A DNA stretch of 64,000 nucleotides from contig CAWEAT010000029.1 of the NCBI GenBank assembly GCA_963806935.1, forward strand, positions 62,001-126,000. Direction: 5' to 3'. The translations under genes and the position numbers were made by a program. Numbering within the stretch: position 1 is the first letter of the stretch; each line of letters starts with the position of its first letter. This document shows positions 25,739 to 34,188 of the stretch, one piece after another. A model generated the notes under the pieces. It saw nothing but the letters and a program-made list of their open reading frames with translations. It was not told where the DNA came from and did not search any database. This DNA is from Roseiarcus sp963806935 (GTDB lineage: Bacteria; Pseudomonadota; Alphaproteobacteria; Rhizobiales; Beijerinckiaceae).

Positions 25739-26647
25739 ATGACGATAGAGTTTCACGGCAGGGTCGCCATCGTCACCGGTGCGGGCTCCGGGCTCGGGCG
25801 CAGCCATGCTCTCGGGCTTGCGGCGCGCGGCGCAAAGGTCGTCGTCAACGACCTCGGCCGAAATGGCGCGCCGTCCGAAAATGCGCTGAAGGTCGTGGAC
25901 GAGATCCGCGCGTTGGGTGGGACCGCCATCGCGGACCCCGCCGACGTCTCCGACTATGCGCAGGCCTCAGCGCTCGCCGAGCGCGCGGAGAAGGAATGGG
26001 GCCGGGTCGACATCCTCGTCAACAACGCGGGCGTCCTGCGCGACAAGACCTTCGCCAAGATGGAAATGGCGGATTTCGAGTTCGTCGTTCGCGTTCACCT
26101 GATCGGCTCGGCCAATTGCGCCAAGGCCGTCTGGGCCGGCATGCGCGAACGCAACTATGGGCGCATCGCGCTGACGTCTTCGGCCTCGGGCGTCTACGGC
26201 AATTTCGGCCAGGCCAACTACGGCGCGGCGAAAGCGGCGATGATCGGGCTCATGAACGTGCTCGGCCTCGAAGGCGCGAAGAACGACATCCGCGTCAACG
26301 TGCTCGCGCCGACCGCGCGAACGGCGATGACCGAAGGTCTCCTGCCGGCGGCGGCGGCGGAGCTTCTCGGACCCGAGACGGTGACGCCGGGGCTTCTTTT
26401 TCTGGTTAGCGATGACGCGCCGTCGCGCGTCATCCTCGGCGCGGGGGCGGGCGTGTTCGCGGTCACCCATATCGGCGAGACGCCGGGCGTCTATCTCGAC
26501 GAGAGCGAGCGCACGCCCGAGACGATCGCCAGGCGGTGGGCGGAGATTTCCGACCCCGCGACCGCCGCGCCGCTCAAGGATGCATTCGCGCAGACGATGA
26601 AGTTTGTCGCGGCGGCGGCGAAGGCGAGGGGGGTCAGGCTCCCATAG
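25739..26647 (+). CDS. SDR-family oxidoreductase (3-hydroxyacyl-CoA dehydrogenase-like)
   Basis: This 302-residue enzyme is of the short-chain dehydrogenase type related to the dehydrogenase part of peroxisomal multifunctional enzyme type 2. It has GAGSGLGRSHALGLAARGAK (residues 14-33), the second-strand VVVNDLG, NNAGVLRDKTFAKM, and the catalytic Ser/Tyr/Lys in LTSSASGVYGNFGQANYGAA K. The extension after residue 250 is typical of this subgroup. There is no operon partner in view; the preceding 208 bases show no other gene. Confidence 0.88.
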   Translation: MTIEFHGRVAIVTGAGSGLGRSHALGLAARGAKVVVNDLGRNGAPSENALKVVDEIRALGGTAIADPADVSDYAQASALAERAEKEWGRVDILVNNAGVLRDKTFAKMEMADFEFVVRVHLIGSANCAKAVWAGMRERNYGRIALTSSASGVYGNFGQANYGAAKAAMIGLMNVLGLEGAKNDIRVNVLAPTARTAMTEGLLPAAAAELLGPETVTPGLLFLVSDDAPSRVILGAGAGVFAVTHIGETPGVYLDESERTPETIARRWAEISDPATAAPLKDAFAQTMKFVAAAAKARGVRLP

Positions 26648-26741
26648 GGGCTCCCTGCGCCACGATTCTTCGCGAAGCGTGGGAACCATTCGCCGATCCT
26701 GCACGTATGAGCGATCGGACGGAGATCGGAGGCGGTCGGCG

Positions 26742-27168
26742 ATGCAGATGGCGTTGAAAGCGATCGTAGCGGCGATCATCGCCAGCGCTTTGTCGATTGG
26801 AGCCGCGTCGGCCGAGGAACTGACCGCGGCTCATTCGCGCGCCATTGTCGAGCGGCAATTCGATGCGTTCGCGCGCGACGACGCAGCCGCGGCCTATGCG
26901 CTCGCCGACCCGGCGATCCAGACCATGTTCGGCGACGCCGACCACTTCCTCGCGATGGTCCGCGACAATTATCCGCCGGTCTACAGACACCGCAGCGTCG
27001 AATTCGGCGCATTCGCTGAATTCGGCGATGACGCGAACTCTCCAGGCGACCCTGGTCGACGACGATGACATCGCCTGGATGGCTCTCTACAAGCTGCGCC
27101 GCGAGTCGAACGGCGATTGGCTCATTTTGGGCTGCGTCCTCGCCAAATTGGACGGGACCGAAATCTAG
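26742..27168 (+). CDS. DUF4864 exported protein, frame broken near 27032
   Basis: The start MQMALKAIVAAIIASALSIG is a signal peptide. The family sequence follows: AIVERQFDAFARDDAAAAYA and DADHFLAMVRDNYPPVYRHR. Near 27030 (gacgcgaactctcc) one extra base shifts the frame. Removing it gives a continuous end with ATLVDDDDIAWMALYKLRRE and GDWLILGCVLAKLDGTEI, about 141 residues. DUF4864 proteins are small periplasmic proteins of unknown role with a likely NTF2-like fold. Confidence 0.75.
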
Positions 27169-27191
27169 CGGCGCACGCCGATGACCGTCCC

Positions 27192-28439
27192 CTAGGCCTT
27201 CGCCTCCGTCTTCTTCCTCCGCATCGCCAGCGTTCTTAGCCGCAGCGCATTGAGCTTGATGAAGCCGGAGGCGTCATGGTGATCGTAGGCGACTGCGCCT
27301 TCCTCGAAGGTGACGAGGTCCTGGTCGTAGAGCGAATGCGGGCTGTCGCGGCCGATCACATGGACGCCGCCCTTGTAGAGCTTGAGCCGCACCCGGCCCG
27401 CGACCATCTCCTGGCTTTTGTCGATGAGGACCTGCAGGAGCTCGCGCTCGGGCGAGAACCAGAAGCCGTTATAGATGAGCTCGGCGTATTTCGGCATCAG
27501 CTCGTCCTTGAGATGGGCCGCGCCGCGGTCGAGAGTGATCGATTCGATGGCGCGGTGCGCCGCGAGCAGGATCGTGCCCCCCGGCGTCTCGTACATGCCG
27601 CGCGACTTCATGCCGACGTAGCGGTTCTCGACCAGGTCGAGGCGGCCGATTCCATTATCGTGGCCGAGGGTGTTGAGAGCCTCGAGCAGCGCCGCCGGGC
27701 TCATCGCCTTGCCGTCGATCGCGACCGGATCGCCTTTTTCGAACGCGATCTCGACCACGGTCGGTTTGTCCGGCGCTTTTTCAGGGTCGACGGTGCGCGA
27801 ATAGACGTAACCCGGAGTTTCCTCGGCCGGGTCCTCGAGCACCTTGCCCTCGGATGAGACATGCAGGAGGTTGGCGTCGACGGAGAACGGCGCCTCGCCC
27901 CGCTTGTCCTTGGCGATCGGGATCTGGTGCGCTTCGGCGAAAGCGAGCAGCGCATTGCGGGAGGTGAAGCTCCACTCCCGCCAGGGCGCGATGATCCTGA
28001 TGTCCGGATTGAGCGCATAGGCGGAGAGTTCGAGGCGCACCTGGTCGTTGCCCTTGCCGGTTGCGCCGTGGGAGATCGCGTCGGCTCCGACCTTGCGGGC
28101 GATATCGACCAGGTGCTTGGCGATCAGCGGCCGGGCGATCGAGGTGCCGAGCAGATATTGGCCCTCATAGAGGGCGTTGGCGCGGAACATCGGGAACACG
28201 TAGTCGCGGACGAATTCCTCGCGCACGTCCTCGATGAAAATATGGTCCGGCTTCACGCCCAGGAGTTCGGCCTTGCGGCGCGCCGGCTCGAGCTCCTCGC
28301 CCTGGCCGAGATCGGCGGTGAAGGTGAAGACCTCGGCGCGATATTCGGTCTGCAGCCATTTGAGGATGATCGAGGTGTCGAGCCCGCCCGAATAGGAGAG
28401 CACGACGCGTTTGACTTGCGGCTTCTTGGGGCTCGGCAT
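27192..28439 (-). CDS. argG: Argininosuccinate synthase
   Basis: This 415-residue enzyme joins citrulline and aspartate using ATP in arginine synthesis. I chose the ATG at 28439 (MPSPKKPQVKRVVLSYSGGL). The PP-loop SYSGGLDTS opens the protein, followed by TFTADLGQGEELEPARRKAE, GTSIARPLIAK, SHGATGKGNDQVRLEL, RDSPHSLYD and EGAVAYDHHDASGFIKLNAL. Length and motifs are standard. Confidence 0.96.
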   Translation of the reverse strand: MPSPKKPQVKRVVLSYSGGLDTSIILKWLQTEYRAEVFTFTADLGQGEELEPARRKAELLGVKPDHIFIEDVREEFVRDYVFPMFRANALYEGQYLLGTSIARPLIAKHLVDIARKVGADAISHGATGKGNDQVRLELSAYALNPDIRIIAPWREWSFTSRNALLAFAEAHQIPIAKDKRGEAPFSVDANLLHVSSEGKVLEDPAEETPGYVYSRTVDPEKAPDKPTVVEIAFEKGDPVAIDGKAMSPAALLEALNTLGHDNGIGRLDLVENRYVGMKSRGMYETPGGTILLAAHRAIESITLDRGAAHLKDELMPKYAELIYNGFWFSPERELLQVLIDKSQEMVAGRVRLKLYKGGVHVIGRDSPHSLYDQDLVTFEEGAVAYDHHDASGFIKLNALRLRTLAMRRKKTEAKA

Positions 28440-28466
28440 GGGGTCAGGGCTTTCTTCAAACAAAAG

Positions 28467-28627
28467 ACCGTCATGGCCGAGCTTGACCCGGCCATCCACG
28501 CCACGCCGCTTCGAAGGCGAGCCGGAACTCGTCCGCCCAAGGGGCCGAAGAGCGCACGGAGCGCGCTTGGCCGCGATGATGCGGAAGGAGACACGTGGAT
28601 GGCCGGGTCAAGCCCGGCCGTGACGGT
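28467..28627. repeat. Long inverted repeat GTCATGGCCGAGC...GCCCGGCCGTGAC
   Basis: The left arm 28467-28500 (accgtcatggccgagcttga, ccc, ggccatccacg) is the near-perfect reverse complement of 28592-28627 (cgtggatggccgggtcaagc, then ccggccgtgacggt). About 90 bases lie between the arms. This GC-rich palindrome is of a kind widespread in alphaproteobacterial intergenic DNA. It sits just upstream of argG and could fold in its leader RNA. Confidence 0.75.
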
Positions 28628-28720
28628 TGAGGGTGGGTGGCCCTCGGAACCGTCAGTCGGACTTATACGGTCGAGAGAGCCGCAAGCAAACTTGCCGGTT
28701 TTGCGGGTCGCGCAACCCGG

Positions 28721-29257
28721 CTAGCTTTGCTGGGACCGGGAGAGGTCGAGCGCGGCGATGACAGCGGCGACTTCCTCATCGGCTGATCCCCCTGCGTCGA
28801 TGGTCACGACACCCGGCTCGTCCGGCGCCGGCTCCTCAAGCGCCTCGAACTGGCTGCGCAGCAGCGAGGCCGGCATGTATTCGTGATGGCGCGCGGCGAC
28901 GCGGCTCCCGATCAGCGCCTCCGAGCCTTTCAGATAGATGAAGCGGACGTCAGGCCGCGCCGAGCGGATCCGGTCGCGGTAGGCGCGCTTGAGCGCGGAG
29001 CAGGTCAGGACGCCGAACCGTCCCTCGGCCGCCCAGGTCTTGAGCTCCTCGCCGATGCGATCGAGCCAGGGGACGCGGTCGGCGTCTGTCAACGGAATGC
29101 CCTGCCGCATCTTCTCGACATTGGCCGGAGGATGCAGCCGGTCGCCCTCGACGAACGGCCAGCCGAGCTCTTTGGCGAGCAGATCCCCGACGGTCGTCTT
29201 GCCGCTCCCCGATACGCCCATGACGACCAGGGCGCATCCGGTCTTGGCCGTATTCAT
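28721..29257 (-). CDS. gntK: Gluconokinase
   Basis: This 178-residue kinase phosphorylates gluconate to 6-phosphogluconate. It has the P-loop VMGVSGSGKTTVGDLLAKEL, the substrate segment FVEGDRLHPPANVEKMRQGI, PLTDADRVPWLDRI, CSALKRAYRDRIR and HHEYMPASLLRSQFEALE, all as in GntK. The ATG at 29257 shares one base with the stop of the PAP2 gene, so the two are co-transcribed. Confidence 0.93.
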   Translation of the reverse strand: MNTAKTGCALVVMGVSGSGKTTVGDLLAKELGWPFVEGDRLHPPANVEKMRQGIPLTDADRVPWLDRIGEELKTWAAEGRFGVLTCSALKRAYRDRIRSARPDVRFIYLKGSEALIGSRVAARHHEYMPASLLRSQFEALEEPAPDEPGVVTIDAGGSADEEVAAVIAALDLSRSQQS

Positions 29258-29916
29258 CAAGACGACCCGCCGCGCGGCCAGATAAGCCGCCGGGCGGCCT
29301 CGATGACGATGAGGGTGACGAGCCCGCCGAGTAGGACGTCGCTGAGATAGTGGCCGCCGAACGCGAGCCTGAGCAGGCTCGCAGCGGCTCCGAAGACGAA
29401 GGCGGCGACGAGCGCGGGAGCGCGCCAGGGCGGGGGCAGGAGGCTCGCCGGCGCGACCGTCCAGAACGCGGTCGCCGCTTCGCCGGAGACGAACGAGCAG
29501 TTCCGCTTGCACGCGCCGTCGGTCGCGTACCACGGCCGGAACGGATCTTGGCCGCTGAAGCCCTGTGTCTGGTAGGGCCGCGGCCGGCCCCAATGGTCCT
29601 TGAGGCCGAGATTGACGATGAGGCCGGGCCCGATCGCGATCGTGACGATGAGAAAGATCATCGCCCGCCCGCTCGGCGCCCACGGGAGCTTCGCGCCGGA
29701 ACGCCCGGCGAGCCAAAGCGCCGCGTACGCCGCGAGCACGACGAACGGCGTCACCCGGAAAAAGTCGCGGGCGAAGCGCAAATCCTCATCGCCGCCGAAG
29801 AAGCTGCCGGCATGAAAGAAATAACGCGCGACGATCAGATCGAGCTCGGGCCAAAGGGCGAAAACGCCGAGCGTCAGAACGGTCAGCGCGACGTAGGCGA
29901 CAAGCGCGCTTCGCAT
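29257..29916 (-). CDS. PAP2-family membrane phosphatase
   Basis: This 219-residue protein has about six membrane segments. The acid-phosphatase motifs are LKDHWGRPRP (K-x6-RP), SFVSGEAA (the SGH box, with Glu in place of the usual His) and SLLRLAFGGHYLSDV (SR-x5-H-x3-D, here with LR). It resembles the lipid phosphatases LpxE/PgpB. The Glu in the second motif would remove the proton donor seen in classical enzymes, unless this subgroup uses it. It acts at the periplasmic face if active. Confidence 0.85.
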   Translation of the reverse strand: MRSALVAYVALTVLTLGVFALWPELDLIVARYFFHAGSFFGGDEDLRFARDFFRVTPFVVLAAYAALWLAGRSGAKLPWAPSGRAMIFLIVTIAIGPGLIVNLGLKDHWGRPRPYQTQGFSGQDPFRPWYATDGACKRNCSFVSGEAATAFWTVAPASLLPPPWRAPALVAAFVFGAAASLLRLAFGGHYLSDVLLGGLVTLIVIEAARRLIWPRGGSS

Positions 29917-29924
29917 CGAGGACG

Positions 29925-30551
29925 TCAGACCACGCGATAGGTCTTGCCGGTCTCGAGCCCTTCGATGCTGCGGCTGAAGGCGCGAGCGGCGCGGAGAACA
30001 GGCACCGGATCGTGGCCGCGGAAAAACGGCCCGAAGTCAGCCATCGATTCCTCGAACACCGTCGGGCTCACAGCATTGATGCGGATGCCGCGCGGCATTT
30101 CGATCGCCGCCGCCATCGCGAAAGCCTCGACCGCCGCATTGACCATGCTGGCGGATGACCCGGCGGCGATCGGGATCTGTGACAACACGCCCGCGATCAG
30201 CGTGATCGAGCCGCGGTCGTTGAGATGGTCGCGCGCGGCCAGCGCCAGATTGACCTGGCCCATGACTTTGTTCGTCAGTCCGAGTCCGTACGGGGACTTT
30301 TCCAGAGGCGCGGGCTCGATCGTCGAAAACGCAGGCCAGTTGACGGCGCCGGCGGCGCAGGCGACGGCGTCGAGCGGCCCCGCCGCCTTGAGGCCCCTGA
30401 CGATGCTGGCCGGATCGGCGATGTCGATGCGGATATCGCCGGTCTTCGAGCCGGCCGAGATGATGTGATGGCGAGGCGAGAGCTCGGCTGCGATCGCCTT
30501 GCCCAGCACGCCGCTCGCGCCGACAAGGAGAATGCGAAGACGATCGGGCAT
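29925..30551 (-). CDS. Short SDR-fold protein lacking the Tyr-Lys pair
   Basis: This 208-residue protein has LLVGASGVLGKAIAAELSPR (Rossmann nucleotide site), DIRIDIADPASIVRGLKAAG and CAAGAVNWPAFS. Where YxxxK should stand it reads AGSSASMVNAAVEAFAMAAA, so the catalytic Tyr and Lys appear missing. The nearest known group is small SDRs of the SDR_a type that often act as binding or sensing proteins. The gene starts 172 bases before the divergent aldolase-like gene. Confidence 0.8.
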   Translation of the reverse strand: MPDRLRILLVGASGVLGKAIAAELSPRHHIISAGSKTGDIRIDIADPASIVRGLKAAGPLDAVACAAGAVNWPAFSTIEPAPLEKSPYGLGLTNKVMGQVNLALAARDHLNDRGSITLIAGVLSQIPIAAGSSASMVNAAVEAFAMAAAIEMPRGIRINAVSPTVFEESMADFGPFFRGHDPVPVLRAARAFSRSIEGLETGKTYRVV

Positions 30552-30723
30552 GGGACGCTTGACCTCGATTTCGGGAAGAAGCCGGCGACGCCGGTCGCCA
30601 AAGCGGGGAACCTACCGGAACGGGGGCCGCCGCGCCAGCCGTTCGCGCCCGGTGGCGCCGGCCCGATCTTGCGGGCTATAAGGCGCGCGCTCGCTGACGA
30701 AGCCCGCGGAGGGATTTTTTTCA

Positions 30724-31710
30724 ATGGTCCGACTCGACGACAAGCTCAAGCGCATCCGCGCAGGCGCCTACCGGCGCTCGGACTTCATCATCGCGGACGC
30801 CAAGGACCCCGACATGGGGCCGGGGCTGCATGCGGTCGGACCGGCGCGGTCGGCGGGCGGCGCGGCGACGCGGTTCGCCACCCGGGCGGAATTTCTCGAT
30901 TCGATCGAGGCGATCGTCAAACAGGATGTCGTCGACATCATGCTGACCTCGGCGTCCAACCTGGAACAGCTCGTGAAGCGCAAGACTTTCGCCGGCACGG
31001 GGGTCAAACCGGCGATCCGCGCCAACGACACGACCGACATCTGGCGCCATCGCGGCGGGACCTTTCATCACGCGCCGTCGCGGCCGTTCCGTTCCGCCTC
31101 GCTCCCCCTCGTCAAGCCGTTCACCGATCTCGGCCTCTATTCGATCACCTTCACCAACGACATCGACGCCGACATCGCCTCGCTCGAGGCGTTCAGGGAC
31201 TTTCGCGCCGACGCCGCCGCCAACGGCTTCTCCTATTTCCTCGAGGTGTTCAATCCGAACGTCGAGCGGGGCTTGAGCGCGGAGGCGGTCCCCGAGTTCG
31301 TCAACGACGCGATCATCCGCTGTCTCGCCGGCCTGACCGAGGCGGAGCGGCCGAAATTCCTCAAGATCGCCTACAACGGGGCGAGGGCGCTCGAAGAGCT
31401 GGCGTCGTTCGACCCGGGGCTGGTGGTCGGGGTGCTCGGCGGCGGCGCCGGCACCGCGCGCGACTGCTTCGAGCTCATCCATCAGGCCGAGAAGTACGGC
31501 GCGCGGGTCGCCTTGTTCGGGCGCAAGATCAATCTGGCCGAGTCGCCGCTCGACGTCGTGCGGCTCATGCGCGCCGTCGCCGACGGCGAGCTGACCCCGC
31601 TCGAGGCGGTCAAGGACTATCACGCGGCGCTGCAAAAGCAGGGCCTGAGGCCGATCCGCGGGCTCGCGGCTGACAGCGCGATCACCGAACCCGCCCTCTT
31701 GGCCGCCTGA
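30724..31710 (+). CDS. Class I aldolase-like TIM-barrel protein
   Basis: This is a 328-residue soluble protein. VVDIMLTSASNLEQLVKRKT, FRSASLPLVKPFTDLGLYSI, FSYFLEVFNPNVERGLSAEA, PKFLKIAYNGARALEELASF and VVGVLGGGAGTARDCFELIH follow a beta/alpha barrel. The Lys in FLKIAYNG is a candidate Schiff-base residue and GGGAGT a phosphate site, as in DhnA/LacD-type aldolases. The gene is 3 bases from a PfkB kinase. Kinase-then-aldolase pairs usually catabolise a sugar through its phosphate, but the sugar here is unknown. Confidence 0.7.
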   Translation: MVRLDDKLKRIRAGAYRRSDFIIADAKDPDMGPGLHAVGPARSAGGAATRFATRAEFLDSIEAIVKQDVVDIMLTSASNLEQLVKRKTFAGTGVKPAIRANDTTDIWRHRGGTFHHAPSRPFRSASLPLVKPFTDLGLYSITFTNDIDADIASLEAFRDFRADAAANGFSYFLEVFNPNVERGLSAEAVPEFVNDAIIRCLAGLTEAERPKFLKIAYNGARALEELASFDPGLVVGVLGGGAGTARDCFELIHQAEKYGARVALFGRKINLAESPLDVVRLMRAVADGELTPLEAVKDYHAALQKQGLRPIRGLAADSAITEPALLAA

Positions 31711-31713
31711 CCG

Positions 31714-32745
31714 ATGAGCGAACGGCGGGGCGTGTTGTCGGCGGGCACCTGGTGCGTCGATTTCAACAAGTCGATTGCGCGCTGGCCTGATGAGGATACG
31801 TCCAACGAAGTTTTCGCCATCGACCGCCAAAACGGCGGATCCGGCTCGAACATGGCGTTCGACCTCAAGCGCCTTGATCCCGACTTTCCCGTCGAGGCGA
31901 TGGGGGTCGTCGGGGACGACGATCTCGGGCGCTTTCTCTTCGATGAATGCGACGCGCGCGGCATCATGCGCTCGGCGCTCCGCGCCCTGCCTGGCGGCGC
32001 GACGATGAGCGTCGACGCCTTCAACGTTTCGTCCAACGGCCGGCGCACCCATTTCTATCACCAGGGCGTCGCCGCCGAGATGACTCCCGACCACTTCGAT
32101 TTCTCGTCGACCAGAGCGAAAATCCTGCATCTTGGACTGCCGGGCGCGCATAAGGCGATGGACCGGCCATGGCGCGGCGACGCCAACGGGTGGGTCGCGG
32201 TGCTGCGGAAAGCGCGGGCCTCGGGGCTTGCCGCCAATCTGGAACTGATGACCACCCGGGCCGACCGGCTCGCCGAGCTCGGCCGTCCGTGCCTGCCCCA
32301 TCTCGATTGGCTCATCGTCAACGACTACGAGATCGGCGCCCTTGCCGGCCGGGAGACGCGGCGGGCGGACGGTTCAACCGACCCGGCCGCGGTCGCTCGC
32401 GCGATCGACGAGGCGCTCGCGCTCGGCGCCATGCGCTGGGCGGCGGCGCATTTTCCCGAGGGCGCGATCGTCGGCGGACGTGACGGGTCGCGCCTCGCGC
32501 TCGGCTCGGTCGCCGTTCCTCAGAGCGCCATCGTCGGCGCCAATGGCGCGGGCGACGCTTTCGCCGCCGGCATGCTCTATGGCCTGCATGAGCAATGGCC
32601 GATCCTGAAGTGCCTCGAACTCGGGCATGCCTGCGCCGCGGCGTCGATGCGCGCCGTGTCGACGACGGCGGGCGTCGCGACAGTCGCCGAATGCCTGGCG
32701 CTGGCGAAGCAATGGGGATTCCGGCCGCTCGCTCTTGAGGCCTGA
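31714..32745 (+). CDS. PfkB-family carbohydrate kinase
   Basis: This 343-residue ribokinase-type sugar kinase has the N-terminal GG signature in NGGSGSNMAFDLKRLDPDFP, GVVGDDDLGRFLFDEC, and the catalytic anion-hole motif GANGAGDAFAAGMLYG near residue 270 with the base Asp. LDWLIVNDYEIGALAG is the usual central strand. It directly follows the aldolase-like gene, so the two probably handle the same phosphorylated sugar. Confidence 0.88.
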   Translation: MSERRGVLSAGTWCVDFNKSIARWPDEDTSNEVFAIDRQNGGSGSNMAFDLKRLDPDFPVEAMGVVGDDDLGRFLFDECDARGIMRSALRALPGGATMSVDAFNVSSNGRRTHFYHQGVAAEMTPDHFDFSSTRAKILHLGLPGAHKAMDRPWRGDANGWVAVLRKARASGLAANLELMTTRADRLAELGRPCLPHLDWLIVNDYEIGALAGRETRRADGSTDPAAVARAIDEALALGAMRWAAAHFPEGAIVGGRDGSRLALGSVAVPQSAIVGANGAGDAFAAGMLYGLHEQWPILKCLELGHACAAASMRAVSTTAGVATVAECLALAKQWGFRPLALEA

Positions 32746-32780
32746 AGCCCCTCGGCTTCTTCGAAAGGAACCATCCGCGC

Positions 32781-33389
32781 GTGTCGGCCTTTCCCTACCG
32801 AATTCTGTTCGTGCGCCACGGGGAGACCGCCTACAACGCCGAAAATCGGCTGCAGGGACAGCTCGACATCCCTCTCAACGCGCGCGGGCGCGATCAGGCC
32901 CGATCGATCGGCAAGGCTCTTCTCGCCGAGGCCGGCGTGGCGATAACGGAGATGGACGCGGCGGGCGCTGTTTTCGCCTCGCCGCTCATGCGGGCGCGCG
33001 AAACCATGGACATCGTCCGCGACGCGATGGGCCTTGAGCCCGGCGTCTACAAGCTCGACGCGCGGCTCAAGGAGCTCAGCTTCGGCGCCTGGGAGGGCAT
33101 GACCTGGCGGGAAGTCGAGGCCCGCGATCCGCAGGGCGTGAGGGCGCGTAACAAAGATAAGTGGAGTTTCGCGCCGCCCGGCGGCGAGAGTTACGCCATG
33201 CTGGCCAAGCGCGTGCGCGCCTGGCTCGATGGATTGAGCGGGGAAGCCTTCGTGGTCGCGCACGGCGGCTCGGCGCGAGCCTTAATGATGCTCGTCGCGG
33301 GCGTGCCGCCGGCGCGCGCGGCGGAGGCGCCGATCCTGCAGGGGCGGGTGCTCGTCTTCGAGAATGGCGACTGTCGTTGGATGAAATGA
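32781..33389 (+). CDS. Histidine phosphatase family protein
   Basis: This 202-residue phosphoglycerate-mutase-like phosphatase starts at a GTG. It has LFVRHGETAYNAENRLQGQL with the nucleophile His, ASPLMRARETMDIVRDAM, LKELSFGAWEGMTWREVEAR (Glu donor region) and VVAHGGSARALMMLV with the second His. All core residues are present. The next gene upstream is PfkB (36 bases), so it may dephosphorylate a related sugar phosphate. Confidence 0.9.
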   Translation: MSAFPYRILFVRHGETAYNAENRLQGQLDIPLNARGRDQARSIGKALLAEAGVAITEMDAAGAVFASPLMRARETMDIVRDAMGLEPGVYKLDARLKELSFGAWEGMTWREVEARDPQGVRARNKDKWSFAPPGGESYAMLAKRVRAWLDGLSGEAFVVAHGGSARALMMLVAGVPPARAAEAPILQGRVLVFENGDCRWMK

Positions 33390-33465
33390 AAGCGCCGCGG
33401 CTGGGCCCGGCGTCCGCCGGAGCGCCAGGGCCGCGGCGCCACCGCCGCTCGAGCGGAGGGCGCGC

Positions 33466-33957
33466 TTAAGCGGCCTTCTTGTTGACGGACGAGGTTGCGA
33501 GCTTGGTCAGAAGCTTGTCGGTCGCGATCTCTTCCTGCAGGGTTTCGTCGAGAAGCTTCGCGGCCTCGTCAAGCCCGAGTTGCCGGGCCCAGGTCTTGAG
33601 CGTGCCATACCGGGCGATTTCGTAGTGCTCGACCGCCTGGGCGGATGAGGCGAGGCCGGCGTCGAGAGCCTCGGCGCCCTTGAATTCCTCCATGATCTCC
33701 TTGGCTTCGTCGATGATGCCGAGGATCGCATCGCACGTCTTGCCGCGCGCCGGCCGGCCGAGTTGCTCGAACACCTCGTTCAGGCGCTCGACGTGGCCCT
33801 CCGTCTGCTCGCGATGGGTTTCGAAGGCCTGCTTGAGCTCGGGCAATTCTGCTTCCTTCGCCATCTTCGGCAAGGCGCGCAAGATCTGCTTTTCAGCGAA
33901 GTATATATCCTTGAGCGTCTCCAAGAACAGCTCTTCGAGGTTTTTGCGGTTCGGCAT
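33466..33957 (-). CDS. Ferritin-like protein, YciE/YciF (DUF892) type
   Basis: This 163-residue four-helix protein starts MPNRKNLEELFLETLKDIYF. The paired helices carry the iron-site residues: AEKQILRALPKMAKEAELPE, FETHREQTEGHVERLNEVFE and AQAVEHYEIARYGTLKTWAR. DUF892 proteins are stress-associated and of uncertain enzymology. Convergent with the phosphatase gene upstream. Confidence 0.88.
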   Translation of the reverse strand: MPNRKNLEELFLETLKDIYFAEKQILRALPKMAKEAELPELKQAFETHREQTEGHVERLNEVFEQLGRPARGKTCDAILGIIDEAKEIMEEFKGAEALDAGLASSAQAVEHYEIARYGTLKTWARQLGLDEAAKLLDETLQEEIATDKLLTKLATSSVNKKAA

Positions 33958-34188
33958 GGCGCGCTCCTAGGCGTTGACTCATATTCAAGAACAGGCTCGG
34001 GCTGATAAGGTTCCGGTCCGACCGGCCGCGATCTTGGCCTGGGCGGAAACGGCTCGGTTTGGAACAACGGCAGCCGCCGAGAATTGAGCCTCCAGGATCG
34101 CTCGCCGCTTCGTCCAGCGGCCGCGGCTTGCGTATGACGGGCGCGGGCGCGACAATCGGACGCGAAACCTGCCGAAGGAGGCTCGCCC

